From NCBI GenBank assembly GCA_902613595.1, contig CACMHY010000004.1:1-64000 (forward strand): a DNA stretch of 64,000 nt, written 5' to 3'. A model generated the notes under the pieces. The model was not told the DNA's origin, ran no database searches, and saw only the letters and a program-made list of their open reading frames with translations. Made by a program: the position numbers and the translations under genes. Origin of the DNA: an uncultured Bacteroidota bacterium (GTDB lineage Bacteria; Bacteroidota; Bacteroidia; Flavobacteriales; Flavobacteriaceae). Positions 17,055 through 25,427 of this stretch are shown here, piece after piece (position 1 is the stretch's first letter; each line of letters begins with the position of its first letter).

Positions 17055-17502
17055 ATAAAATCCCAAATTGATTAAAGTGATATGAGGTGTGGAAATGAAC
17101 TAGTTTCTTAAATAAACTAGTTTCAATATTACCATATATGTTGTGAATAGTATAATGAGACTTTAACTCCTTAACTATTTTAATGTTTTCAGTAAGTCTG
17201 TTTTTTTTATTTAAAAATGATTCTTCTGAACTAAAAGACTTAAAATCTTTTAGGGTTTTTGAATTTTTTGGATACTTGTTTATATCAAAATCCAATGACT
17301 TTAAATATTTCAAAAATACTTTTCCAAAAAGTCTCCCAAATAATCTTGTCCGAAGACTAATTTTTTGGTTTCCTAATGAGACTTCAATAAAATTGTTACA
17401 ATGATTAATCATTTGAAATGAATTCATTTTTCCCCATTTAGGGGATGTCTCTTCATCAAGATAATTCAACTTATCAATAAGAGAATCAAAATCATAAATC
17501 AT
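17053..17502 (-). CDS. DUF1569 / DinB-like protein
   Basis: A 149-residue protein with the DUF1569 pattern: an N-terminal L..LD..T.PKWGKM...QMI.HC block and a C-terminal LVHFHTSYHFNQFGIL, which supply the histidines (HC, HxxxH) of the DinB-like four-helix metal site. DinB-like proteins are often thiol-dependent transferases or metal-binding proteins of unknown substrate. Probably cytoplasmic. It is the first gene of the tRNA-side module, preceded by two GGTTCGG copies and the tRNA terminator, so it must have its own promoter, which I could not identify. Confidence 0.75.
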   Translation of the reverse strand: MIYDFDSLIDKLNYLDEETSPKWGKMNSFQMINHCNNFIEVSLGNQKISLRTRLFGRLFGKVFLKYLKSLDFDINKYPKNSKTLKDFKSFSSEESFLNKKNRLTENIKIVKELKSHYTIHNIYGNIETSLFKKLVHFHTSYHFNQFGIL

Positions 17503-17521
17503 ACTACAAATTAATGATTTT

Positions 17522-17540
17522 GGTTCGGATTTTGGTTCGG
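17522..17540. repeat. Two GGTTCGG copies, right boundary
   Basis: GGTTCGG at 17522-17528 and again at 17534-17540, in the orientation opposite to the pair at 16525-16553. The outermost pairs of the module are therefore inverted relative to each other. Confidence 0.7.
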
Positions 17541-17561
17541 AATAAGAAATGTAAAAAATAA

Positions 17562-17592
17562 AAACCCTCTAAATCAATGACTTAGAGGGTTT
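17562..17592 (-). terminator. Terminator of tRNA-Met
   Basis: AAACCCTCTAA / TTAGAGGGTTT, an 11-bp perfect stem with a 9-base loop, followed on the minus strand by TTATTTTTTA. It ends the tRNA transcript 6 bases past the mature 3' end. Confidence 0.88.
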
Positions 17593-17597
17593 AAGGG

Positions 17598-17671
17598 TGG
17601 TCCCACCTGGGCTCGAACCAGGGACCAACTGATTATGAGTCAGCTACTCTAACCAACTGAGCTATAGGACC
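17598..17671 (-). tRNA. tRNA-Met (CAT), elongator type
   Basis: A 74-base cloverleaf on the minus strand. The acceptor GGTCCTA pairs with TGGGACC, the D-arm is AGCTCAGTTGGTTAGAGT, the anticodon stem-loop is CTGA-CTCATAA-TCAG with anticodon CAT, and the T-arm contains GGTTCGAGCCC. CCA is not encoded. The G1-C72 pair excludes initiator tRNA. A lysidine-modified tRNA-Ile2 (also CAT) cannot be excluded by eye. Its 3' end is repeated 1.15 kb downstream. Confidence 0.9.
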
Positions 17672-18200
17672 TATGTCACTATTTATAGGGTTTAACAGAG
17701 GTTTTTTAAAATCTGACTACTTTGGTCTGGTAGTCATTTGCATATAAATTTGCATAAATCTTAAAAGTATGGTACTCTATCCACCTATTAAATAGGCACT
17801 CAAATATAAATAAAAAGAGATAATGGATAACCCCCTCTTATACCCTTTTATATGCACGAGGATTTTTCTCCCAGTAAGAATATATAATCTGACTAATAAT
17901 AGGTCGTTCTGGAGTTTTTTAGTGTACCAACCTTGTAAGAGAAAAATTAATTAAATTTAAAAGTAGTTTCATAACTTACTGATTATCATTAATATAAGGT
18001 TTAATTAAGTGGCTTTGTCTTGATAATCTTTTTTAATCTGCTCTTCTAATTGCTTCTTTATCTTTATTAGCTAGGTGCTTTAACAATATCTTAAAATTAA
18101 CTGATTACTTTTCAAGTTAAGTTTAGATTTTTTTAATATCAAGTTAATCTTGATTTAAGACTAGAAATTTAATTTCAATCTAAATATTTAAACATAAAAA
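17672..18200. other. Gene-free stretch between tRNA-Met and the TonB receptor
   Basis: About 530 bases with no supportable ORF. It contains a 7-bp hairpin TGACTAC/GTAGTCA at 17714-17736, a doubled TTTGCATA motif just after it, and the presumably long leader or promoter region of the TonB receptor. I found no clear TAnnTTTG box at a convincing position. Confidence 0.5.
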
Positions 18201-21200
18201 ATGAAAAAACTAATATTAATTACGACACTATTGTTTAATGTCTATTTTGCAATAGCCCAAGGATCAACTTTCTCATCAATTGGGGGTCAAGTCTTAGATG
18301 ATCAAGGTTTGCCTTTAATAGGGTCAAACGTTGTTGTTGAACACATCCCTACTGGATCTGTTTATGGAGTAATTACTGACGAAGAAGGATATTTTAGAGC
18401 TTCAGGACTTCGTCCCGGGGGTCCTTATTCAATTGAAATTACTTACACTGGTTTTGAAACATTCAAGAAAGAGGGTTTTTTTCTTCAGTTAGGTCAAACC
18501 GAACGATTCAATCCCACCCTAAGTTCTTCATTAACAGAACTAGAAGAAGTTATTATTACTGGTGGTTATAATTCTAATAAAACCGGAAACGAGGTATATG
18601 TCGATAGGGAAAAAATTGATGCACTCCCTCAAGTTTCACGATCTCTGGCTGACTTTGTAAGAACAACCCCATTTGCACAAATAGGTGAAGGGAATGATGG
18701 TTATGCAATATCAATTGCAGGTCAAAACAATAGATATAATACAATATATATTGATGGAGCTGTCAATAATGATATTTTTGGACTTGCAGGTTCAGGGACT
18801 AATGGAGGTCAAACAGGTGTTAACCCTATTTCGATAGATGCAATTGAATCATTTCAAGTTCAAGTATCGCCTTTTGATGTAAAAATTGGAGGATTTGCTG
18901 GAGGTGCAGTAAATGCTGTAACAAGATCCGGTTCTAATGAACTAGAAGCTTCAGTATATTATTACTCAAAAAATGAAAATCTTTCAGGAAAGGACTCTTG
19001 GGCAAATAATGAAAAATTAGCTAATTTTTCAAATCAACTTTTAGGCGTTCGACTAGGTGGTGCAATAGTCCCTAACAAACTTTTTTATTTTGTTAACTAT
19101 GAAAGACAGGATGACGAAACACCAAACCCATGGGACGCTACAGGTTACACAGGTGATCTAGGTCCCTCGGGTATTCAAAGCTTTGGTCAACAAGTACAAG
19201 CTGCTTATGGTTTTGATCCTGGAACATTATTTCCAAATCCAACTATCCTAGAGAGTGATAAAATAAATATCAAGCTTGACTGGAATGCTGGAGAGAATGA
19301 TAAACTTTCTCTAGGGTTTAGATATTTGGATGCTTATAATATTGAAGCTAGAACTTCAAGTGATTTTGGAGCAGCGTTTTACAATGGGTCAGAAGAATTT
19401 AATTCTAAAACGACAAATGTTACATTTAACTGGGTTCATCAAACCAGTAAGCTAAATAATACAATGAATGTCTCTGTTAATACAATAAGAGACGATAGAG
19501 ACCCTTCGGGTGATATTCGTTTTCCCACAGTAAATATTGACGACGGACAAGCGAGTATAAGCCTTGGTGCTGAAGCTTTCTCTACCGCTAACCTTCTCAA
19601 TCAAGATGTTATTACAATTACTAATAACTTAGAGTTATATAGTGGAAAACACACCTTTACTATTGGAACACACAACGAATTTTATTCTTCGACAAATTTA
19701 TTTATACGTCAAAATTATGGACAGTATGAATATTTAAACCCGCAAGGTTTTCTTAATAATGATCCAAATGCACTAGACATTTATTTTAGATCGTATTCTC
19801 TTCTTACGGAGCAACTTGGAGACGATGCTTTGGAAAGTGCAGCAGTTACAGACTATGTTCAAATAGGATTTTATGTTCAGGATGATTACCAACTAAGTTC
19901 TGATTTTAAATTTTCTGCTGGATTGAGACTTGATATACCTTTTTGGAGTGATAGAAATCCAAATAGTGATTTTAATACAAGAACAATTCCACTTTTAGAG
20001 GCTGCTGGTAAAAATCTTAGAGGTGCTTCAGTAGAAGGTTCAATAGATACTAGATTATATCTCTCTCCAAGAATAGGTTTTAACTGGGACATCAATGGTG
20101 ATAAAAAAACTATACTAAGAGGAGGTATTGGTGTTTTCCTTTCAAGAATGCCTATAGTTTGGAATGCTGGTAGTTATAATAATACTGGAGTTACAGTAGG
20201 TGGAGACGTGCAATTTGGAATTCCATTTGAACCAAATATTGAAAATCAACCTCAGAATGTCCCTGCTGGAACTGGAGGTACTAGTGGTCAAATTGACTTG
20301 TTTGTTCCAGATTTCAAAATGCCGCAACGTTTAAAGTACGCCATAGGTTTTGACAAAGTTTTAGATAGTGGTTGGAAATTCACTTTTGACGGATTATTTA
20401 CCGACAATCTTCAAGGGTTTGCTTATGAAAACTTGAATATTGGTAATGCTATTGGTAGATTAAACGGAGCTGACAACAGGCCATATTATAATCGGAGAGC
20501 AACACTAGATCCAACTTATGATCGCATCCCTCTTGTATTTAATACTTCTGAAGGATACTCATATAATTTAGGTCTTCAAATAGCAAAAGATTTTAATAAT
20601 GGTCTTGATTTTTCTGCCACTTATTCATTTGGAGATTCATTTATTCTTTACGATCAAACTTCTTCTCAAAACTCATCAAATTGGAGAGGTCAGCCAACAG
20701 TTAATGGTAAAAATGCACCAAAACCTGTGGGTAGATCATTTTTTAGTCAAGGACATAGAGTAATTGGAAATCTTTCTTATGAGATTAAATGGAATAACAA
20801 TCTTAGAACTCAACTTGGTCTATTTTACACTGGTAGTGAAGGTGCCCCATTTAGTTATACCTACAGAGATGGTGCAGATCTTCTAAATGATGATTCAAGA
20901 GATAACGCATTGATTTATGTGCCTGCAAATGAAAACGAAATAACTTTAGAAGATCCTACAAATTGGTCTGCACTAAATTCTTTCATTGAAAATAATGATT
21001 ACCTTCAAAGCAGAAGAGGGGATTATGTTGAAAAAAATATGACTAGGGGTCCATGGACTGATGTAGTAGATCTTCGATTTGTTCAGGACTTGATCGTATC
21101 AAGAAATAAACTTCAGTTTACATTTGACATATTTAATTTTACAAACTTAGTCAACTCAGACTGGGGAAGAATTTACAATGTAGGACGTTTTGGTTTCGCT

Positions 21201-21341
21201 CAACCGCTAAGAACAGTTACTGCTGGACCCGACCCAGTTTTCAGATGGCAAGATGGATCAGATGAGCCAAGGGTTAGAGATTTTGGATTGTCAGGATCTC
21301 GGTGGAGAGCTCAAATTGGAATTAGATATACTTTCAAATAA
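18201..21341 (+). CDS. Oar-like TonB-dependent outer-membrane receptor
   Basis: A 1046-residue outer-membrane protein: signal peptide (about 1-19, FAIAQG), a carboxypeptidase-regulatory-like beta-sandwich (about 25-115, GGQVLDDQGLPLIGSNV), a plug domain (about 120-250, beginning VIITGGY) and a long beta-barrel ending RWRAQIGIRYTFK with the aromatic C-terminus expected for BAM. The CarboxypepD-plug-barrel form with NRYNTIYIDGAVNND resembles Oar-like receptors more than SusC, and there is no SusD partner. It probably imports or binds a protein- or peptide-type ligand, which is unknown. Monocistronic, with a strong terminator. Confidence 0.9.
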   Translation: MKKLILITTLLFNVYFAIAQGSTFSSIGGQVLDDQGLPLIGSNVVVEHIPTGSVYGVITDEEGYFRASGLRPGGPYSIEITYTGFETFKKEGFFLQLGQTERFNPTLSSSLTELEEVIITGGYNSNKTGNEVYVDREKIDALPQVSRSLADFVRTTPFAQIGEGNDGYAISIAGQNNRYNTIYIDGAVNNDIFGLAGSGTNGGQTGVNPISIDAIESFQVQVSPFDVKIGGFAGGAVNAVTRSGSNELEASVYYYSKNENLSGKDSWANNEKLANFSNQLLGVRLGGAIVPNKLFYFVNYERQDDETPNPWDATGYTGDLGPSGIQSFGQQVQAAYGFDPGTLFPNPTILESDKINIKLDWNAGENDKLSLGFRYLDAYNIEARTSSDFGAAFYNGSEEFNSKTTNVTFNWVHQTSKLNNTMNVSVNTIRDDRDPSGDIRFPTVNIDDGQASISLGAEAFSTANLLNQDVITITNNLELYSGKHTFTIGTHNEFYSSTNLFIRQNYGQYEYLNPQGFLNNDPNALDIYFRSYSLLTEQLGDDALESAAVTDYVQIGFYVQDDYQLSSDFKFSAGLRLDIPFWSDRNPNSDFNTRTIPLLEAAGKNLRGASVEGSIDTRLYLSPRIGFNWDINGDKKTILRGGIGVFLSRMPIVWNAGSYNNTGVTVGGDVQFGIPFEPNIENQPQNVPAGTGGTSGQIDLFVPDFKMPQRLKYAIGFDKVLDSGWKFTFDGLFTDNLQGFAYENLNIGNAIGRLNGADNRPYYNRRATLDPTYDRIPLVFNTSEGYSYNLGLQIAKDFNNGLDFSATYSFGDSFILYDQTSSQNSSNWRGQPTVNGKNAPKPVGRSFFSQGHRVIGNLSYEIKWNNNLRTQLGLFYTGSEGAPFSYTYRDGADLLNDDSRDNALIYVPANENEITLEDPTNWSALNSFIENNDYLQSRRGDYVEKNMTRGPWTDVVDLRFVQDLIVSRNKLQFTFDIFNFTNLVNSDWGRIYNVGRFGFAQPLRTVTAGPDPVFRWQDGSDEPRVRDFGLSGSRWRAQIGIRYTFK

Positions 21342-21363
21342 ATAAAGGCAAATTATTTAATGT

Positions 21364-21394
21364 AAATCCTCACCTTTGGTGGGGATTTTTTTTG
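21364..21394 (+). terminator. Intrinsic terminator of the TonB receptor gene
   Basis: AAATCCTCACC-TTT-GGTGGGGATTT, a stem of 10-11 bp with one G-T pair, followed by TTTTT. It lies 22 bases past the stop codon. Confidence 0.88.
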
Positions 21395-21750
21395 CATGTA
21401 TTTAAGACTTTATTCTATTAATTTAATTATGACAAAAAATCACGTTTATGAGCAATGCTTTAATTTCTATACTCTTAAATATTTGGTCAAGATTTGATTT
21501 ACTCTGGACCAATTGTAATTTACTTTTAAATACAATAAGTTTTAGTTTTGATGCAAACCACTAACAAAATAAAAGTTCATTTTTAATACTTTGAGATTGA
21601 TAATCCAAAAGTCAAATTCAAAGCTTAATTATTAATTAAAGTTCTATTAATATTTAACTCCCTTTTCATTCATATTTTTATATTGATAAATATGTTATCA
21701 TTTGGTTTTTATAGTTCTTTACAAACTATAAAATTATACATAAAATCAAT
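21395..21750. other. Gene-free AT-rich stretch with one hairpin
   Basis: No supportable ORF. It contains a perfect 10-bp inverted repeat TTTTATAGTT...AACTATAAAA (21707-21733) with a 7-base loop, and a lone TAGTTTTG at 21543-21550 with no matching -33. Confidence 0.5.
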
Positions 21751-21779
21751 TTGTTTTATTCTTAGTTTAATTAGTTTTG
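21751..21779 (+). promoter_or_regulatory. Promoter TTG-18-TAGTTTTG
   Basis: TTG at 21751-21753, an 18-base spacer, and a TAnnTTTG box at 21772-21779. Transcription should start near 21785 and run at once into the hairpin at 21790-21819. Confidence 0.5.
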
Positions 21780-21789
21780 AATTATGAAC

Positions 21790-21819
21790 GGAAGTGGGTT
21801 TAATAGCCCACTTTTTTAT
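21790..21819 (+). terminator. Terminator-like hairpin in the leader of two micro-genes (possible attenuator)
   Basis: AAGTGGG / CCCACTT, a 7-bp perfect stem with an 8-base loop, followed by TTTTTATTTT on the + strand only. It lies just after a promoter and before two small membrane-protein genes. Confidence 0.65.
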
Positions 21820-21874
21820 TTTAATCATTTAAAAGATTATTTAAATTTAGTGTTACAATGGCTATTTTTACATT

Positions 21875-22009
21875 ATGAAAAAACATATTATTCTAGCTAT
21901 TGGTTTTTCAATAGCTCTTGGCATTTTCCTATATGTATATTTCGGAATTATTTTTGTATTATTTATACCGCCACTTTTTTTATTCTTTTTAAATAAAAAA
22001 GACCAATGA
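21875..22009 (+). CDS. Putative 44-aa membrane micro-protein
   Basis: Too short for the ORF track. It starts ATGAAAAAACA and encodes a Lys-rich N-terminus, one or two hydrophobic helices and a polar NKKDQ tail. Its stop overlaps the start of the next ORF as ATGA, which suggests translational coupling and supports both being real. No family recognised. The track ORF at 21784-21996 is a different frame and looks like a shadow. Confidence 0.5.
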   Translation: MKKHIILAIGFSIALGIFLYVYFGIIFVLFIPPLFLFFLNKKDQ

Positions 22010-22155
22010 ACAAAAAACTTTTTAGAATAATAGGTGTTCAAATAATACTACTTGGTTTAGTACTATCTGTCTTTGAGTTTTTGATTGATAACAGCGAACT
22101 GGTTATTGGATCGGGAATAATATTAATTACTATTTCCTTTTTTATAAAAAAATAA
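22006..22155 (+). CDS. Putative 49-aa membrane micro-protein
   Basis: Starts at the ATGA overlap with the previous ORF. It encodes MNKKLFRI, a hydrophobic helix, a short polar loop (FLIDNSELV), a second helix and a KK end, a two-helix hairpin. No family recognised. It ends 20 bases before the convergent gene at 22175. Confidence 0.5.
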   Translation: MNKKLFRIIGVQIILLGLVLSVFEFLIDNSELVIGSGIILITISFFIKK

Positions 22156-22174
22156 TACTGTTTTAATCTATCAA

Positions 22175-22369
22175 CTAAAGAGCTCTATTTTTTGGCTTTT
22201 TATCTGGAAACCTTCCCTGATTACCCATTCCGTCAAGATCATTTGAGTCATAAGAACTAATATTTTCTTTTCTTTGAATCTTGTGTTGTGTTCTTATAAT
22301 TTTCAAAAGGAAGTAAACATAAATTATGAATATTACAGATCCAATAACGAACATTATTTTATTATTCAT
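22175..22369 (-). CDS. Small single-span membrane protein
   Basis: 64 residues: one N-terminal membrane helix (about 5-24) and a basic, polar tail (DGMGNQGRFPDKKPKNRAL). Function unknown. It lies 10 bases downstream of another small membrane protein gene on the same strand and is probably cotranscribed with it. Confidence 0.5.
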   Translation of the reverse strand: MNNKIMFVIGSVIFIIYVYFLLKIIRTQHKIQRKENISSYDSNDLDGMGNQGRFPDKKPKNRAL

Positions 22370-22379
22370 CGCTTATTTT

Positions 22380-22550
22380 TTAATCTTCGTTTCGTCTTTG
22401 CCTTATGGCAATTGCAAAGGCCAAAATTGTGACTGGCCATAAACCAACGTAAAGTCCTTCCAGCTGATTACCTGTAAACCAAAGGTAAATTGAATAAAGG
22501 AAACTGAAAAATGCCAGGATTATGGGGTAGTATTTTTCTAGGAATTTCAT
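22380..22550 (-). CDS. Small two-helix membrane protein
   Basis: 56 residues from the ATG at 22550 (the track starts at a TTG at 22562). It has two helices separated by TGNQLEGLYVGLWP, a pattern I have seen in many conserved flavobacterial hypotheticals. No function known. Confidence 0.55.
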   Translation of the reverse strand: MKFLEKYYPIILAFFSFLYSIYLWFTGNQLEGLYVGLWPVTILAFAIAIRQRRNED

Positions 22551-22671
22551 TTTTATTTCCAATATACTATTTTATTTAGATATTTTGATAATATGCGTGT
22601 TATGTAATATTTGTGTTAACTTATTTAACTATGATAGATAATTAAGATTTTTTTCTAAGTATTTTTGAAAT

Positions 22672-23049
22672 ATGGAGAAATTTCAATCGCCTCGTCAAAA
22701 CAAAATTAATAGTGCTCTTCAAAAGGAGATAGCATATTTGCTACAAGGCATAATTAGAAAGGAAAACATCTCAAATCTAATGATTTCAGTTACAAAAATT
22801 AATGTGTCTCCTGATTTATCCTCAGCAAAAGTTTATTTAAGCATTTTCCCAAATGACAATATTCTAGACTATTTAAATAGTTTAAATAATAATTGTAACC
22901 GTATAAAACATGATCTTTCTCAAAAAATGAAAAACCAACTCTTCAAAATACCCAAGTTAAGTTTTTACATAGATGATTCTCTAGATTACATTGAGAAAAT
23001 AGAAAAAGAATTAAAAACTGGTAGTAACCCCTTAAGAGACTCTGATTAA
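22672..23049 (+). CDS. rbfA: 30S ribosome-binding factor RbfA
   Basis: A 125-residue KH-like protein that helps mature the 5' end of 16S rRNA and the small subunit. Typical features are the N-terminal SPRQNKINSALQKEIAYLLQ helix, the central LMISVTKINVSPDLSSAKVYLSIFP block, and the IPKLSFYIDDSLDYIEKIE end, which corresponds to the family's P.L.F..D.S...... signature. Length is normal. It is followed 29 bases on by an ABC permease, an arrangement common in Flavobacteriia. Confidence 0.93.
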   Translation: MEKFQSPRQNKINSALQKEIAYLLQGIIRKENISNLMISVTKINVSPDLSSAKVYLSIFPNDNILDYLNSLNNNCNRIKHDLSQKMKNQLFKIPKLSFYIDDSLDYIEKIEKELKTGSNPLRDSD

Positions 23050-23078
23050 GTGTATTCAGATGGAAGAATAAAAATAAT

Positions 23079-24275
23079 ATGTCTTATGAGCTTAAAATAG
23101 CGTGGCGCTACTTTTTTTCAAAAAGTAAACAAACTATAGTAAATAGAATAAACTCATTTGCTTTTTTTATGGTCGTAATAACGACAGCCTCACTTTTCAT
23201 AGTATTAAGTGCGTTTTCAGGGCTTAAAGAATTTGGGCTTTCTTTTTCCAATATTTTTGATCCTGACTATAAAATAATACCCGAACAAGGTTCTTATTTT
23301 AATGTTTCTGAAAAGGTCATGGCTAAATTAGAATCAATTCCAGAAATAATCGCAGTAGCCCCTGAAATTGAGAAAAAGGTTTACCTTTCATTTAAAGATA
23401 AAAGTCAAATAGCTATTCTAAAGGCTGTATCCGAAAACTATATTGCGGTATCAAATGTAGATGATTTAGTTACTCTCGGAGATTGGTTGTCGTTTAAGGG
23501 GTCTGAAGCTGTTGTGGGATTTGGAATTGCTGGTAATCTTTCACTGGGAATTTATGATTACAATGATTTTTTAAAAATTACCGTACCGAATATAAATAGT
23601 GATGGAGCTTTGAATCAAAGCTTGTTCACTACACAGCCTGTGATGGTCTCAGGACTTTTCCAAATCAATCAAGATTTGGATAAGAAATATTTATTTTCTA
23701 ATCTAAAATTTGGTCAAAACCTTCTTTCGCTTGAATCCAACGAGTTTTCTTCTATTGTTTTAAAAGTGGTTCCGGGAGTAAAAAAAACAACTTTAACTCA
23801 ACTTATCAAAACTCATCTTCAAACTTCTTTTCGATTAGTTTCTAGAGCCGAGCAAAATGAGGCTCTTTATCGAATGCTTAATACAGAGAATCTAGGGGTA
23901 TACTTTATATTTTCGCTTGTTATGATTATCGGTCTATTTAATGTAATTGGTTCACTCACAATGATGATATTAGACAAAAAAAGACAGATTAAAATTTTAA
24001 TTTCTTTAGGTGCTACTCGTAATGGTATTTATAAAATATTTATGATAATTGGTCTTCTTATTTGCGGCATTGGGGGGGCCGCAGGGCTAATATTTGGGAC
24101 CTTCCTTATCTTGATCCAGTCTTATTATCCCTTTGTTTTTGTGCCAGGAACAAATATCGAATATCCGGTGATTTTTGAATTAAATAATTTAATAATTGTA
24201 ATTATTACGTTATTGGTTCTAGGAACAATTAGTACTGCTTGGGCCTTAAAAAGCGTATCAAGAGGTACAGATTAA
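23079..24275 (+). CDS. FtsX-like ABC transporter permease (LolC/E type)
   Basis: A 398-residue permease with an N-terminal membrane helix (about 25-47), a periplasmic MacB-PCD-like domain of some 200 residues, and three C-terminal helices in the FtsX arrangement (ENLGVYFIFSLVMIIGLFNVIGSLTMMI and onward, with the typical DKKRQIKILISLGAT coupling loop). Homologues in LolCDE extract lipoproteins from the inner membrane. No ATPase gene is adjacent, so the partner must be elsewhere. It overlaps the convergent dusB end by 4 bases. Confidence 0.85.
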   Translation: MSYELKIAWRYFFSKSKQTIVNRINSFAFFMVVITTASLFIVLSAFSGLKEFGLSFSNIFDPDYKIIPEQGSYFNVSEKVMAKLESIPEIIAVAPEIEKKVYLSFKDKSQIAILKAVSENYIAVSNVDDLVTLGDWLSFKGSEAVVGFGIAGNLSLGIYDYNDFLKITVPNINSDGALNQSLFTTQPVMVSGLFQINQDLDKKYLFSNLKFGQNLLSLESNEFSSIVLKVVPGVKKTTLTQLIKTHLQTSFRLVSRAEQNEALYRMLNTENLGVYFIFSLVMIIGLFNVIGSLTMMILDKKRQIKILISLGATRNGIYKIFMIIGLLICGIGGAAGLIFGTFLILIQSYYPFVFVPGTNIEYPVIFELNNLIIVIITLLVLGTISTAWALKSVSRGTD

Positions 24276-25264
24276 ACCATCTCTTCTAATGAATATTTTT
24301 CTAAGACTTCATCAAACAAACCATATATTTCATTAGGGCAATTTAAAGTAACCATTTGTTTTCTATATTGCTTAAAATTGGGATAGCCTTTGAAATAATT
24401 TGCATAATGCCTTCTTGTTTCTAGCACACCCAAGACATTACCCTTCCATCTAATCGACATTTCCAAGTGCCTCTTGGCTGTTTTTACACGATCTGATAAT
24501 GAGGGTAAAGAAATATGTGTCCCCGTTTTCATAAAATGCTTGACTTGATTAAAGAACCACGGATTCCCTATGGATGCTCTTCCTATCATCGCTCCATCAA
24601 GCCCATATTTATCTTTCATTTCAATTGCACGTTCAGGTGTGTTTACATCACCATTTCCGAAGACTGGTATATGCATTCTTTGATTGTTTTTGACTTGTGA
24701 AATATAGCTCCAATCCGCGTCGCCTTTATACATCTGGGCTCTTGTTCTTCCATGTATTGATATTGCAGCACAACCTACGTCCTGAAGACGCTCTGCAACT
24801 TCTACAATCTTTATTGAATTATGGTCCCATCCTAACCTTGTTTTCACTGTAACTGGAATCTTAGTGTGTTTTACAATGTATTCTGTCAGTTTAACCATTT
24901 TTGGAATATCTTTTAAAATCCCGGCGCCGGCTCCTTTACAAACAACTTTTTTTACTGGACATCCAAAATTAATGTCAATAATATCCGGTTTTGTCTTTTC
25001 GACTATTTCAACTGATTCCATCATGGAGTCAACATTAGCCCCGAAAATTTGTATCCCAACTGGCCTTTCTTTTTCATAAATATCAAGTTTTTGAATACTT
25101 TTTGCCGCGTTTCTGATAAGGCCTTCACTAGATATAAATTCAGTATAAACCACGTCAGCACCATTTTCTTTGCATAGTGCTCGAAATGGTGGATCACTTA
25201 CATCCTCCATTGGAGCAAGGAGCAAGGGAAATGATCCCAAATCGATATTTCCAATTTTTACCAA
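24272..25264 (-). CDS. dusB: tRNA-dihydrouridine synthase, DusB type
   Basis: A 330-residue FMN-dependent enzyme that reduces uridine to dihydrouridine in tRNA D-loops. It has the TIM-barrel opening LLLAPMEDVSDPPFR, the catalytic-cysteine block INFGCPVKKVVCKGAGAGIL, an SIHGRTRAQMYKG loop, a GNGDV strand and GRASIGNPW. Length and blocks fit the DusB group. It is convergent with the ABC permease with overlapping stops. Confidence 0.92.
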   Translation of the reverse strand: MVKIGNIDLGSFPLLLAPMEDVSDPPFRALCKENGADVVYTEFISSEGLIRNAAKSIQKLDIYEKERPVGIQIFGANVDSMMESVEIVEKTKPDIIDINFGCPVKKVVCKGAGAGILKDIPKMVKLTEYIVKHTKIPVTVKTRLGWDHNSIKIVEVAERLQDVGCAAISIHGRTRAQMYKGDADWSYISQVKNNQRMHIPVFGNGDVNTPERAIEMKDKYGLDGAMIGRASIGNPWFFNQVKHFMKTGTHISLPSLSDRVKTAKRHLEMSIRWKGNVLGVLETRRHYANYFKGYPNFKQYRKQMVTLNCPNEIYGLFDEVLEKYSLEEMV

Positions 25265-25396
25265 GCTTTAAATTTTCTCAAAAATAGTGAAAACAATACT
25301 CAAATGTTTTAACAAGATAAATTTAGAACTAAGTTATACCACACATATTGTGGTCTAAAAGTTTTCTAAAACAAGGGCTTACAGATTTCAAACTCG

Positions 25397-25404
25397 TATA
25401 TTTG
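25397..25404 (+). promoter_or_regulatory. -7 box TATATTTG before lepA
   Basis: A perfect TAnnTTTG box 23 bases before the lepA ATG. No TTG is seen at the usual -33 spacing. Confidence 0.6.
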
Positions 25405-25427
25405 TTCGCTATGAATGAAGGAGTTGC

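Noticed and set aside
16515-17540. Integron attC sites
   Set aside because: The GGTTCGG repeats do not match GTTRRRY/RYYYAAC boxes, and no IntI-like integrase is in the window.
21784-21996. 70-aa ORF on the + strand
   Set aside because: Aromatic-rich with no pattern, overlaps the better-supported micro-ORF at 21875 in another frame. Kept only as a possible leader ORF within the attenuator idea.
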